A stretch of DNA of 64,000 nucleotides. Origin: Polaromonas sp. (GTDB lineage: Bacteria; Pseudomonadota; Gammaproteobacteria; Burkholderiales; Burkholderiaceae_C). The position numbers and the translations under genes were made by a program. Position 1 is the stretch's first letter; each line of letters starts with the position of its first letter. The notes beneath the pieces are model-generated. The model searched no databases and had not been told where the DNA came from. It worked only from the letters and a program-made list of their open reading frames with translations. Positions 34,178 through 43,444 of this stretch are shown here, piece after piece. The stretch covers positions 144,552-208,551 of the forward strand of contig JAURWY010000011.1 in NCBI GenBank assembly GCA_030654695.1, read 5' to 3'.

Positions 34178-36381
34178 CTCGACGGAGCCAAGAAGTTGTC
34201 GTCAACGCATCCGCGATCGACGGTGTCAACCGGGACGCTGTCGCGGCTCTGTTGACACCGAGCGCCATCGCCATCATCGGCGCGTCAGATCGATCGCGCT
34301 GGTCGAGCACCGCCTTTGAGAACCTGACCGAGGGCGGCTACCAAGGGGCTTTGCACCTCATCAACCCGCGTGGCGCACTGGCCCATGGGCGTCAGACCGC
34401 CACGTCCTGCATAGCCCTCGGCACACAAGTTGACCTTGGCCTGATCATGACACCAGCCGCTGCGGTGGCTGATGCCATTGCTGACTTGGCCGCCGCGGGA
34501 GGCACATCTGCCGTGATTGTGACGGCTGGTTTTGCAGAGACGGGCAGCGCCGGCCAAGTACTCCAGGACAGCCTGCGCGAACTGGCGGCTAAACACCGCA
34601 TTCGCTTGCTCGGCCCCAATTGCTTGGGCTTCATCAATTTTGTCAACCGGGCCTATGCCTGGACCACGCAGGTGATGGCGCCGTCGCGCAATTCGGGCGT
34701 GGCAATCGTCTCCCAAAGTGGTGCCACCGCGTATTTTTTGTCGACGCTGGCCCACCAGCAGGACATCGGACTGAGCCATGTGGTCTCCACTGGCAACGAA
34801 GTCGATCTCGATGCGGCCAGTTTCATCGACTACTTTTTAGACGATCCCCACACACAGTCGATTGCGGTCTTTGCCGAAACCTTCAGGCACCCTGAACGCT
34901 TTCGCCGAGTCGCTGAGCGCGCGTTGACCATCGGCAAGCCACTGGTCGTCCTGAAAGTTGGCGCTAGCGAAGTGACTGCCCAATCAGCCATGGCTCACAC
35001 CGGCGCTCTGGTCGGTGACGACCGTGTCTTCGAAGGGATCTGCGAGCAATACGGCATCATCCGTGTGCGCTCGATGGAAGACCTGCTGGCCACCGCAGAC
35101 ATCGTCGGCCGCACTGGCGTTTTACGCCCAGGCGGTTTGTGCGTCTTGACCAATTCCGGCGGCGTCGGTGAAATTGCCGCTGACACGGCAGACCTGCGCG
35201 GCATCCAACTGCCGGCTATCTCAGCGGCAACAGCAGCGCTGCTTGAAAAGAATTTGCCAGACATTGCCACCGTTCACAATCCGCTGGATCTGACGGGCTC
35301 CGTCACGCCTGTGCAATGCGAAGCCATCGTGAACATACTGGGCGTTCAGACTGACCATGCGGCGATTCTTTGCCCTTGGTATGAAATTCCCAACGAACCC
35401 GCTCAAATGAGCGAGCGATTAACACAGTTGCATGCGCATCTCGCGACTGGCTTGGCAGCTGCGCCCATTCCCGGCCTGCTGGTGAGTTACACCAACACGC
35501 GGGTGAATGATTTTTCGCGAAAGATCATTGCAGAAACAGGCGCTAATTACCTGGCGTGTGGTCTGGACCGAGCGCTGACCGGACTGGCGGGTGCTTTTTG
35601 GTGGTCTCAGCGGCAGCGCGAACACGCCAGCGTCAACACAGTCAAGACCACAGCAGATGTCGCCGTGGCGCCCACAACAGACCTAGGCCAACGTCCGCGC
35701 TCAGAACACCAAGCCTTAGCATTTCTTGCCCGTCAAGGTGTTCCTGTCGTGCCAGCCGTACTGGCCAGCCATGCTGATGAAGCGGTGGCAGCAGCACGTG
35801 CCTTAGGCGGTTCAGTCGTCGTCAAAGTAGCCTCCCCGGACATCGCCCACAAGAGTGATATCGGCGGTGTTGTTCTCAACGTGCAAGGTGATGATGCGGT
35901 GCGCGAAGCCACGTTGCAGGTGCTGCAAGCGGCGCGTGAGAAATGCCCGACAGCGCATATTGAGGGCGTCATCGTTGCACCCATGCGCGAGCGCGGTATC
36001 GAGCTATTTGTTGGCTACACCCGTGATCCTCAATGGGGCCCTGTGTTGGCGGTCGGGCTGGGCGGCGTCTGGGTTGAAATTCTCCAAGACGTCGCGCTGC
36101 GGCCACTGCCTGTCGATGCCCGGGAAATCAAACGCATGCTGACGGGTCTGCGCGGCGCCAAGCTGCTGACGGGCCAGCGCGGCGTTCCGGCAGCAGACCT
36201 AGATGCTGTGGCAGACGCCATCGAACGCATTGCGCAAGCCATCATGAACCTCGGGCCAGAACTCGAAGCGCTGGACGTCAACCCCTTGTGGGTTCGCGGC
36301 AGCCAGGTCGAGGCACTGGATGCCTTGTTTGTCTGGCGCGATGTAGAAGCCACGCCATCGGCAGCCATTGGCACCCACTGA
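34174..36381 (+). CDS. NDP-forming acyl-CoA synthetase, fused alpha-beta type
   Basis: 735 aa, acetate-CoA ligase (ADP-forming) family. Order: CoA-binding domain (LTPSAIAIIGASDRSRW), succinyl-CoA-ligase-like domains with the phosphohistidine loop in AHTGALVGDDRVFE, and a C-terminal ATP-grasp domain (VVKVASPDIAHKSDIGGVV). It makes an acyl-CoA with ADP or GDP as by-product. The TTG start at 34174 overlaps the Bug stop. This gives arm B its own acid-activating enzyme, different in mechanism from the AMP-forming ligase of arm A. Confidence 0.88.
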   Translation: MTRRSQEVVVNASAIDGVNRDAVAALLTPSAIAIIGASDRSRWSSTAFENLTEGGYQGALHLINPRGALAHGRQTATSCIALGTQVDLGLIMTPAAAVADAIADLAAAGGTSAVIVTAGFAETGSAGQVLQDSLRELAAKHRIRLLGPNCLGFINFVNRAYAWTTQVMAPSRNSGVAIVSQSGATAYFLSTLAHQQDIGLSHVVSTGNEVDLDAASFIDYFLDDPHTQSIAVFAETFRHPERFRRVAERALTIGKPLVVLKVGASEVTAQSAMAHTGALVGDDRVFEGICEQYGIIRVRSMEDLLATADIVGRTGVLRPGGLCVLTNSGGVGEIAADTADLRGIQLPAISAATAALLEKNLPDIATVHNPLDLTGSVTPVQCEAIVNILGVQTDHAAILCPWYEIPNEPAQMSERLTQLHAHLATGLAAAPIPGLLVSYTNTRVNDFSRKIIAETGANYLACGLDRALTGLAGAFWWSQRQREHASVNTVKTTADVAVAPTTDLGQRPRSEHQALAFLARQGVPVVPAVLASHADEAVAAARALGGSVVVKVASPDIAHKSDIGGVVLNVQGDDAVREATLQVLQAAREKCPTAHIEGVIVAPMRERGIELFVGYTRDPQWGPVLAVGLGGVWVEILQDVALRPLPVDAREIKRMLTGLRGAKLLTGQRGVPAADLDAVADAIERIAQAIMNLGPELEALDVNPLWVRGSQVEALDALFVWRDVEATPSAAIGTH

Positions 36382-36423
36382 AACCGACTCCTGACTGATC
36401 AACATCCTCTTTACAAGTTATCT

Positions 36424-37554
36424 ATGCGTACCCCACTCTGTGAAAAACTGGGCTGTGAATTGCCCATCTTTGCGTTCTCTCATTGCCGCGACGTGGTGGT
36501 TGAAGTCACCAAGGCCGGTGGCTTTGGCGTACTGGGTGCCTCCACCTTTTCACCGGAACAACTGGAAGCCGAATTGCGCTGGATCGACCAGCACGTGAAC
36601 GGCAGACCTTACGGTGTGGATGTGATCATCCCGACCAAATACGACAAGGAAGCCGAAACCACAACGGCCGACTTGGAGACCATGATCCCGCAAGAACACC
36701 GGGCTTTCATGGACGACTTCTTGCAAGCTGAAGGCGTGCCCGAGCTGCCGCCCGACGAGCGCGAACGCATTCACCGCGAAATCATCGATGGTCGCGGCAA
36801 CATGACGCCCGATGGCGCACGTCGCCTGCTGGCGGTCACGCTCAAGCATCCCCAGGTCAAGCTGGTGGTCAGCGCCTTGGGGTCGCCACCGCCCGATGTG
36901 GTGGCGCAACTGCGTGAACACAAGGTGATGATTGGCGCCATGTGCGGCAAGGGCGAGCACGCTGCTCGCCACCGGGAAGCCGGCGTGCAATTGATCGTCG
37001 CCCAAGGCACTGAAGCTGGTGGTCACACCGGCGAAATCGCCACCATGGTGTTGGTGCCCCAAGTGGTCGAAGCCTGCGGCGACGAAGTCGCCGTACTGGC
37101 TGCGGGTGGCATCGCCAAAGGCAGCCAAATTGCTGCGGCACTGGCACTTGGCGCGCAAGGCGTCTGGTGCGGAACCGTCTGGCTGGGCACCACCGAAAGC
37201 GAACTGGACCCGTTTGAAAAAGAAGCGCTCTTTGCCACCCGTGCGCAAGACGCCGTGCGGCGCAAAGCACGCACTGGCAAGACCGTGCGCATGATCAAAA
37301 GTCGCTTGTCAGAAGCGTGGGAAGCGCCCGGCGCTCCTGAGTACTTGCCGACACCCTTGCAAGGGATTCTTTACAACGAAGCCCATGCGCGTGTCGTCCG
37401 GGCCAAACGCAAAGACCTCTATTCTTTCCCGGCCGGCCAAGTGGTTGGCATGATCAATGAAGAGAGCAGCGTGCGGGACGTGATGTACCGCATGCAGCTC
37501 GAGTATTTGGAAACGATGGAAAGATTGCACCGACTTAGCCCCGCAGAAATCTAA
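36424..37554 (+). CDS. Nitronate monooxygenase-family flavoprotein
   Basis: 376 aa, FMN-dependent TIM barrel. It starts RTPLCEKLGCELPIFAF and has VTKAGGFGVLGAS. The catalytic histidine is in QGTEAGGHTGEI, and VLAAGGIAKGSQIAAALALGA binds the flavin phosphate. In steroid catabolism a family member, IpdC, acts on CoA-linked ring intermediates, so a true nitronate substrate is not required here. The CoA-rich context favours an IpdC-like role; this is inference. Confidence 0.86.
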   Translation: MRTPLCEKLGCELPIFAFSHCRDVVVEVTKAGGFGVLGASTFSPEQLEAELRWIDQHVNGRPYGVDVIIPTKYDKEAETTTADLETMIPQEHRAFMDDFLQAEGVPELPPDERERIHREIIDGRGNMTPDGARRLLAVTLKHPQVKLVVSALGSPPPDVVAQLREHKVMIGAMCGKGEHAARHREAGVQLIVAQGTEAGGHTGEIATMVLVPQVVEACGDEVAVLAAGGIAKGSQIAAALALGAQGVWCGTVWLGTTESELDPFEKEALFATRAQDAVRRKARTGKTVRMIKSRLSEAWEAPGAPEYLPTPLQGILYNEAHARVVRAKRKDLYSFPAGQVVGMINEESSVRDVMYRMQLEYLETMERLHRLSPAEI

Positions 37555-37589
37555 ACCGCACTGATCAAAATCACACACGGAGAACAACG

Positions 37590-38549
37590 ATGACAAACCA
37601 CTTCAAACCTCTTGCCATTTTCATGCTGGCGTCCCTGCTGGCTGTTGCCGCCCACGCCTTTCCAGACCGACCCGTGCGCTTGGTCGTCGGATTTGCGCCA
37701 GGCGGCTCCGACATCTCGGCCCGACTGGTCGGCCAAAAACTGTCAGAGCTGTGGGGGCAACCGGTGATCGTCGACAACCGGCCCGGGGCTGCCGGCAACA
37801 TCGGTGCAGACGTCGTGGCCAAAGCGGTTCCAGACGGTCACACTATTTTGCTGTTGGTCAACTCGTACACCATCAACACGTCCTTGTATCGAAACTTGCC
37901 GTGGGATTTGCTGCGTGACTTTGCACCCATCGGCCGCTACGCCACTTCACCCATGGTGGTGGTGGTCAATGACAAAATGCCGGTCAAAAATTTTGCTGAA
38001 TTTGTAGCCTACGCCAAAGCCAATTCCGGAAAAATCAACTACGGATCTGCCGGCACAGGCACCGCCCCGCATTTGGCGGGTGAGTTATTTGCGTTGAGCT
38101 CCGGCATCGACATGACCCACATTCCCTACAAGGGATCCGGCCCGTCCGTCACGGCACTGGTCGCCGACGAAGTGCAGGTGTCCTTTGGCGCGATGTCAGC
38201 GTTTGATGGACTGGTTCAACAAGGACGCTTGAAGCCCTTGGCGGTGACGACGGCAGCGCGTTTTTCTCGGCTCCCCAATGTGCCCACGGTCGCAGAGAGT
38301 GGCATCGCAGGATTTGACGTCGACATTTGGTATGGCTTGCTAGCACCAGCCAAAACACCACCGGCCATCGTCAAAAAAATCAGCGACGACTTGGCGCGTG
38401 TCATGACTGATCCCGATCTCTTGGCCAAACTCAAAGAGCGTGGCTTAGAGCCGGCTTATCTGGACAACGCGAAGACGGGTCAATTGCTCAAACAAGATGT
38501 GCAGCGCTGGCGCGACATCATCAGCAAGTTGAAACTGTCGCTGGATTGA
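37590..38549 (+). CDS. Bug-family periplasmic solute-binding protein (TctC)
   Basis: 319 aa. The signal peptide is LAIFMLASLLAVAAHAF. Bug motifs: PVRLVVGFAPGGSDISARLV, DNRPGAAGNIGADVV, YGSAGTGTAPHLAGELF. It is the second receptor in arm B, so this arm may handle two related compounds or use one receptor for uptake and one for sensing. The TGA stop lies just before the SMP-30 gene. Confidence 0.9.
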   Translation: MTNHFKPLAIFMLASLLAVAAHAFPDRPVRLVVGFAPGGSDISARLVGQKLSELWGQPVIVDNRPGAAGNIGADVVAKAVPDGHTILLLVNSYTINTSLYRNLPWDLLRDFAPIGRYATSPMVVVVNDKMPVKNFAEFVAYAKANSGKINYGSAGTGTAPHLAGELFALSSGIDMTHIPYKGSGPSVTALVADEVQVSFGAMSAFDGLVQQGRLKPLAVTTAARFSRLPNVPTVAESGIAGFDVDIWYGLLAPAKTPPAIVKKISDDLARVMTDPDLLAKLKERGLEPAYLDNAKTGQLLKQDVQRWRDIISKLKLSLD

Positions 38550-38554
38550 GAAAT

Positions 38555-39553
38555 ATGCAAAAAACGTCGCGTGAAACGTGGCTCGAGTGTGCCGAGAACT
38601 TGCGTGACGGTGCGCTCAACAGTTCCGACCAAGGGTTGCACAGGGTTGGCGCCGAATTACAACGGCCTGAGTGCGTACTGGCTCATTCGTCAGGCCGTCT
38701 ATTTGTGTCTGACCGACGCGGCGGTGTGACGACCCTCTGGCCCGATGGTCGACAGCAACTCAGCTGTCAAACCTCCCTGCTGCCCAATGGCATCGCCCTG
38801 CAGCGCGATGGCAGTTTTCTCATCGCGAATCTAGGACCCGATGGCGGTGTCTGGCGGATTGCGCCTGATGGAAAAACAACCGCGTGGATGAACGACGTCG
38901 AAGGTCGGGCGATCGACCGCGTGAATTTCGTGTCAAACGATGCTTCAGGCCGCGTGTGGGCCTGCATCAGCGCCACCGATGGCAGTGACAAATACCCACT
39001 GCGCAGCGCCAGCGGCAGCATCGTGCTGCGCGATGCTGTCGGTACACGGGTGGTGGCGGATGGCTTGCACTACACGAATGAATGCCGGGTCAGCGCTGAC
39101 GGCAGATTCATGTATGTCAACGAAACCTTTGGACGCCGCTTGTCGCGCTTTCGCATCGCCGACAGCGGCGAACTGAAAGACCGGGAAACCATTGCCACGT
39201 TTGCTGATGGCGATTTCCCTGACGGCTTGACGCTGGACGCTGAAGGTGGCGCTTGGGTGGTCTGTGTCGGCAGCAACCGCGTTTACCGCATTGCATCAGA
39301 CGGCGAAAAACAAACCATCATTGACGATGCCGTGACAGCCACAGCCGCTGAGCTGGAAGCCGCCTTTGAAGCTGGCACACTCGACCGAACGCAATTGTCG
39401 GCAGCGCGTGGACACCGCTTGTCAAACGTCACCTCGTTAGCTTTTGGCGGGCCTGACTTGCGTACCGCGTACATGGGCTGCCTAGCGGGCGACTCGCTGG
39501 TGAGTTTCCGCTCCCCGGTGGCAGGTCTGACGCCCGCTCACTGGCACTGGTGA
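38555..39553 (+). CDS. SMP-30/gluconolactonase-family protein
   Basis: 332 aa from the ATG at 38555; a TTG at 38546 overlapping the Bug stop is possible. Six-bladed propeller marks: RPECVLAHSSGRLFVSDRRG, LLPNGIALQRDGSFLIANL, RVNFVSNDASGRVWACIS and GDFPDGLTLDAEGGAWVV. Metal ligands of SMP-30 lactonases fall in such E, N and D positions. Hydrolysis of a lactone intermediate would fit, but cannot be proved. Cytoplasmic, as no signal peptide is seen. Confidence 0.82.
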   Translation: MQKTSRETWLECAENLRDGALNSSDQGLHRVGAELQRPECVLAHSSGRLFVSDRRGGVTTLWPDGRQQLSCQTSLLPNGIALQRDGSFLIANLGPDGGVWRIAPDGKTTAWMNDVEGRAIDRVNFVSNDASGRVWACISATDGSDKYPLRSASGSIVLRDAVGTRVVADGLHYTNECRVSADGRFMYVNETFGRRLSRFRIADSGELKDRETIATFADGDFPDGLTLDAEGGAWVVCVGSNRVYRIASDGEKQTIIDDAVTATAAELEAAFEAGTLDRTQLSAARGHRLSNVTSLAFGGPDLRTAYMGCLAGDSLVSFRSPVAGLTPAHWHW

Positions 39554-39576
39554 TTGATCAAAAATGGAGAAGCAAC

Positions 39577-40341
39577 ATGAGCGATGAAGTACTGGTTGAA
39601 CACATCGATGGGATGGTGATTGTCACGATCAACCGACCTGCGCAAAAAAATGCAGTCAATCGCGCTGTCTCCTATGGTGTGTGCGCGGCCCTGGACGAGA
39701 TGGATCACCGCAACGACTTGCGCATCGGCATTTTGACGGGCGCGGGCGGTACCTTTTGTGCCGGCATGGACCTCAAAGCATTTCTGCGTGGTGAAGTCAC
39801 GCGCGTCAAAGGCCGAGGCATTTTGGGCATCGCCATGACCCCCCCGCGAAAACCGCTGATTGCCGCCGTAGAAGGCTACGCTTTGGCCGGCGGGTTTGAG
39901 TCGGTGCTGGCTTGCGACCTGGTCGTGGCAGCACGTGATGCCAAGTTCGGTTTGCCAGAAGTCAAACGCGGACTGGCCGCTGCGGCCGGCGGGCTGATGC
40001 GCCTGCCGAGATTGATACCGCAACGTATCGCCATGGAGGCCGCATTGACCGGTGACATGATCAGCGCGGAGCGGCTGTATCAGTATGGTTTGATCAATCT
40101 GCTGGTCGAGCCTGGCCAAGCGCTGGAAGAGGCCAAAAAACTGGCACAGCGCATCATGGTCAACGCACCACTGGCAGTGGCTGCAAGCAAGCAAGTCATC
40201 ATCGAACAGCACGACTGGCCCATTGACGAGATGTTCGCCCGGCAAGAAAGCATCACCGGCCACCTGCTGAAGTCTGCAGACGCACGCGAAGGCGCGAGCG
40301 CCTTTGCCGAAAAACGTGCACCTCAATGGCGCGGCGAATAA
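39577..40341 (+). CDS. Enoyl-CoA hydratase/isomerase family protein
   Basis: 254 aa from the ATG at 39577, preceded by GGAGA. Crotonase marks: GAGGTFCAGMDLKAFL for the first oxyanion-hole strand, VEGYALAGGFESVLACDL with the first catalytic Glu, and KFGLPEVKRGLAAAAGG with the second. Both Glu are present, so hydration of an enoyl-CoA is plausible. Last gene of arm B; its stop lies one base before the convergent cupin gene's stop. Confidence 0.9.
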   Translation: MSDEVLVEHIDGMVIVTINRPAQKNAVNRAVSYGVCAALDEMDHRNDLRIGILTGAGGTFCAGMDLKAFLRGEVTRVKGRGILGIAMTPPRKPLIAAVEGYALAGGFESVLACDLVVAARDAKFGLPEVKRGLAAAAGGLMRLPRLIPQRIAMEAALTGDMISAERLYQYGLINLLVEPGQALEEAKKLAQRIMVNAPLAVAASKQVIIEQHDWPIDEMFARQESITGHLLKSADAREGASAFAEKRAPQWRGE

Positions 40342-40342
40342 A

Positions 40343-41086
40343 TCAGTCTGCCACAACCAAGGCCGCTGCCGGGAACTGCAACACGAGAATCTCGAGCCCT
40401 TCAGGGCCCGACTGAATATCCACGGACTCGTCTGGCGTCACATATGCGGTGGACCAAGCCGGCATCCATGCTTGGCTGATCAGCGCAGACCCTTTGCTCA
40501 CCACATAAAAACGCCCGCCTCCCAAAGCCTGCCCATCTGGGGCAGGCATTTTGGTGTTTGGCGGCAGACGCAGCAGCCAGGCAGCCAAGCCACCTGGATC
40601 CAACTCGAGCAGCGACTCTTGTGAAGGTGCAGACCAATTTTTCAAGGCTTCGTGACCGATAAGCTCAGCAGGCTCAGCATGCGACTGCTGCTTTTTGATC
40701 CGTACTTTTAAATGCTCCCGCGCTTCTGGCAAGTACCATGCGCCGGTGTCGCTCATCGCACGCAAGGTGAAATACGAAATGCCTTCGGATTGGGAAATCA
40801 AAGGTCCGTAACCCGAATGCGGCGAGGCATAGTGAACTGTCAGTGGATGAATGGGGGTTTTACCCAGCGAACCGCTGCCGGCCGTAAAGACTTGAAACTG
40901 GTGCTCTAAATGAAAGTGAGTTGGCAGGGTCCAGTTCGCTGATTGCTCGACCAAAAACGACTGCGGCCGAGGCCCAGAGCTTGCTTCTGAGACAAACAAG
41001 TCAGTCACCACGCCGACGAACTCTGCTTTGTTGACAACGCGCGGCGTCGATGATCTGGCGCGCTCCAAACTTTCAGAAATTATCAT
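40343..41086 (-). CDS. Cupin-like protein of unknown function
   Basis: 247 aa. The segment WTLPTHFHLEHQFQVFTAG has the H-x-H plus Q spacing of a cupin metal site. A second beta-rich half (LLRLPPNTKMPAPDGQALGG then RFYVVSKGSALI) looks like another cupin domain, so this may be a bicupin. No signal peptide. It is convergent with arm B and divergent from the IclR gene, with a palindrome between them. No enzyme assignment is possible. Confidence 0.65.
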   Translation of the reverse strand: MIISESLERARSSTPRVVNKAEFVGVVTDLFVSEASSGPRPQSFLVEQSANWTLPTHFHLEHQFQVFTAGSGSLGKTPIHPLTVHYASPHSGYGPLISQSEGISYFTLRAMSDTGAWYLPEAREHLKVRIKKQQSHAEPAELIGHEALKNWSAPSQESLLELDPGGLAAWLLRLPPNTKMPAPDGQALGGGRFYVVSKGSALISQAWMPAWSTAYVTPDESVDIQSGPEGLEILVLQFPAAALVVAD

Positions 41087-41110
41087 TGCTGGCCTTTGAT
41101 CATGGTTTTT

Positions 41111-41129
41111 ATTTCGAATTTACGAAAAT
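41111..41129. promoter_or_regulatory. Palindromic operator between the cupin and IclR genes
   Basis: ATTTCGAATTTACGAAAAT is an interrupted palindrome, TTTCG-N6-CGAAA, 25 bases upstream of the cupin start. Its reverse complement closely matches the site at 30183-30201 upstream of arm B. Probable target of the adjacent IclR protein. The rest of this gap (41087-41367, 281 bases) holds no convincing gene. Confidence 0.55.
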
Positions 41130-41367
41130 ATTTTCAACTAAAGTACAATGTAGCATGGCTTTTTGTGAGCGGTCAAGTGAGGTTCTAAAAGATCGAATTT
41201 TCCAAGGGCTGCTGAAGTTGTCCAATGCTAAAAGTTTTAAACTACTCGATCTACCTGTCGCATTTGACAGTAAATCCGACTGGCCTCCACAGCAGCGCAA
41301 AGTGCCAAGCGATATTTCTCGCATCAACTTTATCTAGCCAACCTCTCGCTCGAGGTTCAAGTCCCAC

Positions 41368-42123
41368 ATGAGTCCAGATCGTTACCTCCGCACGTTCGAC
41401 GTCCTGAACCTGCTTGTGCAGCATAAAGAGGGGCTGCGCCTGACTGAGATCAAAGACGCGCTGGGCTTACCCGTGAGCAGCGTGCACAACATGCTGCAAA
41501 CCATGGTGAGTGCGGAAGTCGCCAGCATGACCGAAGACCTGCGCTACTCCGTGGGTCCGCGCACCGTGGCACTGGCGCTGCAGACCCTGCAGTCTCTCGA
41601 CATCCGCACCATCGCTCGCCGACATTTGCAAGATCTAGCCAAAGATATCGGCGACGATGTTTACTTGGCCGTGCAAGTCGGCAAACGCGTCATTTACGCA
41701 GACCGCTGTTTGGGCACACAGCGTATATCGCTGGACATTCGGCTTGGAGAATCCCTGTTTCTTCACTGCACCGCCACTGGCAAACTGTTTGCGGCGCACG
41801 ACCCAAAGTTAGCCGCGCAAGCCCTCGCCGGCCGCAGGCCCAAGCTGACCTCGGTCACGATCACAGATCCTGTCAAACTGGAAAGCGAGTTCAAACGCAT
41901 CCGAACCCAAGGCTACGCCAAGAGCGATGAAGAGTCCGTAGAAGGCATCATCGGCTATGCCGTTCCGATCCAAGACGGCGCCGGCAAACTGGCAGCAGCC
42001 ATCCACATTTCCGTCGTCGGCAAGCGGGCGACCAAGTCGCACGAGCGGAAATTGCTGGACACAGCCCGTGATTGCGCGACTCAAATTGAGAGGCACCTAG
42101 GTCGCTCTGCACCCAAGCCCTGA
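41368..42123 (+). CDS. IclR-family transcriptional regulator
   Basis: 251 aa. The N-terminal winged helix reads FDVLNLLVQHKEGLRLTEI and ALGLPVSSVHNMLQTMV. The C-terminal effector domain has the usual SVGPRTVALAL, VIYADRC, and HCTATGKLFAAHDP segment. IclR proteins bind aromatic or carboxylic acid effectors. Positioned at the end of the catabolic region with a palindrome upstream that recurs before arm B, so it is the best candidate regulator of arm B. Confidence 0.9.
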   Translation: MSPDRYLRTFDVLNLLVQHKEGLRLTEIKDALGLPVSSVHNMLQTMVSAEVASMTEDLRYSVGPRTVALALQTLQSLDIRTIARRHLQDLAKDIGDDVYLAVQVGKRVIYADRCLGTQRISLDIRLGESLFLHCTATGKLFAAHDPKLAAQALAGRRPKLTSVTITDPVKLESEFKRIRTQGYAKSDEESVEGIIGYAVPIQDGAGKLAAAIHISVVGKRATKSHERKLLDTARDCATQIERHLGRSAPKP

Positions 42124-42189
42124 ACGCAAACAGCACCACCGTCGCGCCTACCAGCCTTCTCGGGCATTCACCCACCTACCTGCGACACG

Positions 42190-43347
42190 ATGACCGCCAC
42201 CACATCAACCACCATTGCGCTCGCAATCCTTTTGTCGAGCGCTGGACATGTGTCCGCACAAGCGCGCCTGGCAACACCTGAATCTGAAAATGCGGTGCAA
42301 ATATGTGCAGCCACAACAGACAACACTGTCCGGCTCGAATGCTACGACCAATGGGCTGGACGGTTTTCAATGTCCAAGGAAACGACGACAACAGCCGAAT
42401 CAACAGCACGTAAGCCGCCCAAACAGATGAACGCTGCAGACAATGCAGATCCATCGAGCAGCACGGAGATCGCCCGTACCGATGCCTGTCATGACAAGCG
42501 CTACAGCACTTTGTCGCGGTTTTGGGAGCTTGAAAACGGCACGGATTGCGGCACGTTCCGCATTCGTGGCTACCGGCCGCTGTCGTTCACCGTCATTGGT
42601 TCCAACACGGTGAACGAGCAACCCAGTTCGAGCGCGGCCAATCACACAGCGCTCGCGCCTGTCAATTACAGCAACACAGAAACACGGTTGCAGTTGTCCA
42701 TGCGAACCAAGGTGGCACAAGGGCTGCTCACGCACGGGGATTCCGAACGCAAGGACTCGCTCTGGTTCGCCTACTCACAGCAGTCGTACTGGCAAGTGTT
42801 CAGCAGCAACATTTCACGGCCCTTTCGAACCACCGACCATGAGCCAGAGCTTGTGTATGTCTACCCGACGGACGCGAGGCTGCCATTTGACTGGCGTTTG
42901 CGTTACAGCGGTGTGGGCTTGGTCCATCAATCCAACGGTCAAAGCCTGCCTTTGTCGCGCAGCTGGAACCGGGTCTACTTGATGGCCGGCGTTGAATTGG
43001 ACAATCGCTGGATGGTGCAAGCTCGGGTCTGGAAGCGCCTCGCAGAAAACGCGGCCAGCGATGACAACCCGGGGATTGAAAACACCGTCGGCCGCGCTGA
43101 ATTGAAAGCGATGTGGAACGTCAACCAGAAACACTCGGTCGGCCTGACCTGGTTGCATTCGCTGCGTCAGGACGGCAACGGCTCAGCGCGACTGGAGTGG
43201 CTGCGCACCATCGGCTCGCGCGATGATGGCGGCAGAAGCAACCTGCGCCTGCACACGCAGCTGTTCAGCGGCTACGGCGACAGCCTGATCGACTACAACC
43301 GCAAGCGGACTGTCTTCAGTGTCGGGCTGAGCCTGCTGGATTTTTAA
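42190..43347 (+). CDS. pldA: Outer-membrane phospholipase A1 (OMPLA)
   Basis: 385 aa. The signal peptide is IALAILLSSAGHVSA. A ~100-aa N-terminal extension precedes the barrel; two Cys (C100, C120) may form a disulfide. The catalytic triad fits exactly: H246 and S248 in LVHQSNGQS, and N260 in SRSWN, with the same 2- and 12-residue spacing as E. coli H142, S144 and N156. The barrel ends in F (VGLSLLDF). It hydrolyses phospholipids in the outer leaflet when the membrane is perturbed. Confidence 0.92.
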   Translation: MTATTSTTIALAILLSSAGHVSAQARLATPESENAVQICAATTDNTVRLECYDQWAGRFSMSKETTTTAESTARKPPKQMNAADNADPSSSTEIARTDACHDKRYSTLSRFWELENGTDCGTFRIRGYRPLSFTVIGSNTVNEQPSSSAANHTALAPVNYSNTETRLQLSMRTKVAQGLLTHGDSERKDSLWFAYSQQSYWQVFSSNISRPFRTTDHEPELVYVYPTDARLPFDWRLRYSGVGLVHQSNGQSLPLSRSWNRVYLMAGVELDNRWMVQARVWKRLAENAASDDNPGIENTVGRAELKAMWNVNQKHSVGLTWLHSLRQDGNGSARLEWLRTIGSRDDGGRSNLRLHTQLFSGYGDSLIDYNRKRTVFSVGLSLLDF

Positions 43348-43444
43348 ACGTCAAAACCGCGTCAGCATGAATCTGTCTGTTTTCACCACGGGACGTGGTA
43401 CACCTTGCCGCTTGGCTCGACGTTGACACCCCCTGAGGCACACC

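Noticed and set aside
41050..41337. Open frame of 95 codons on the plus strand in the cupin-IclR gap
   Set aside because: It overlaps the start of the cupin gene and the palindrome, lacks a ribosome site and has no family-like pattern.
41354..41364. GGTTCAAGTCC, looks like a tRNA T-arm, just before the IclR start
   Set aside because: The flanking bases (CGAGG and CCCAC) pair at only two positions and no D-arm or anticodon arm is found upstream.
43386..43398. CCACG-GGA-CGTGG hairpin after pldA as a terminator
   Set aside because: The stem is only 5 bp and no T-tract follows.
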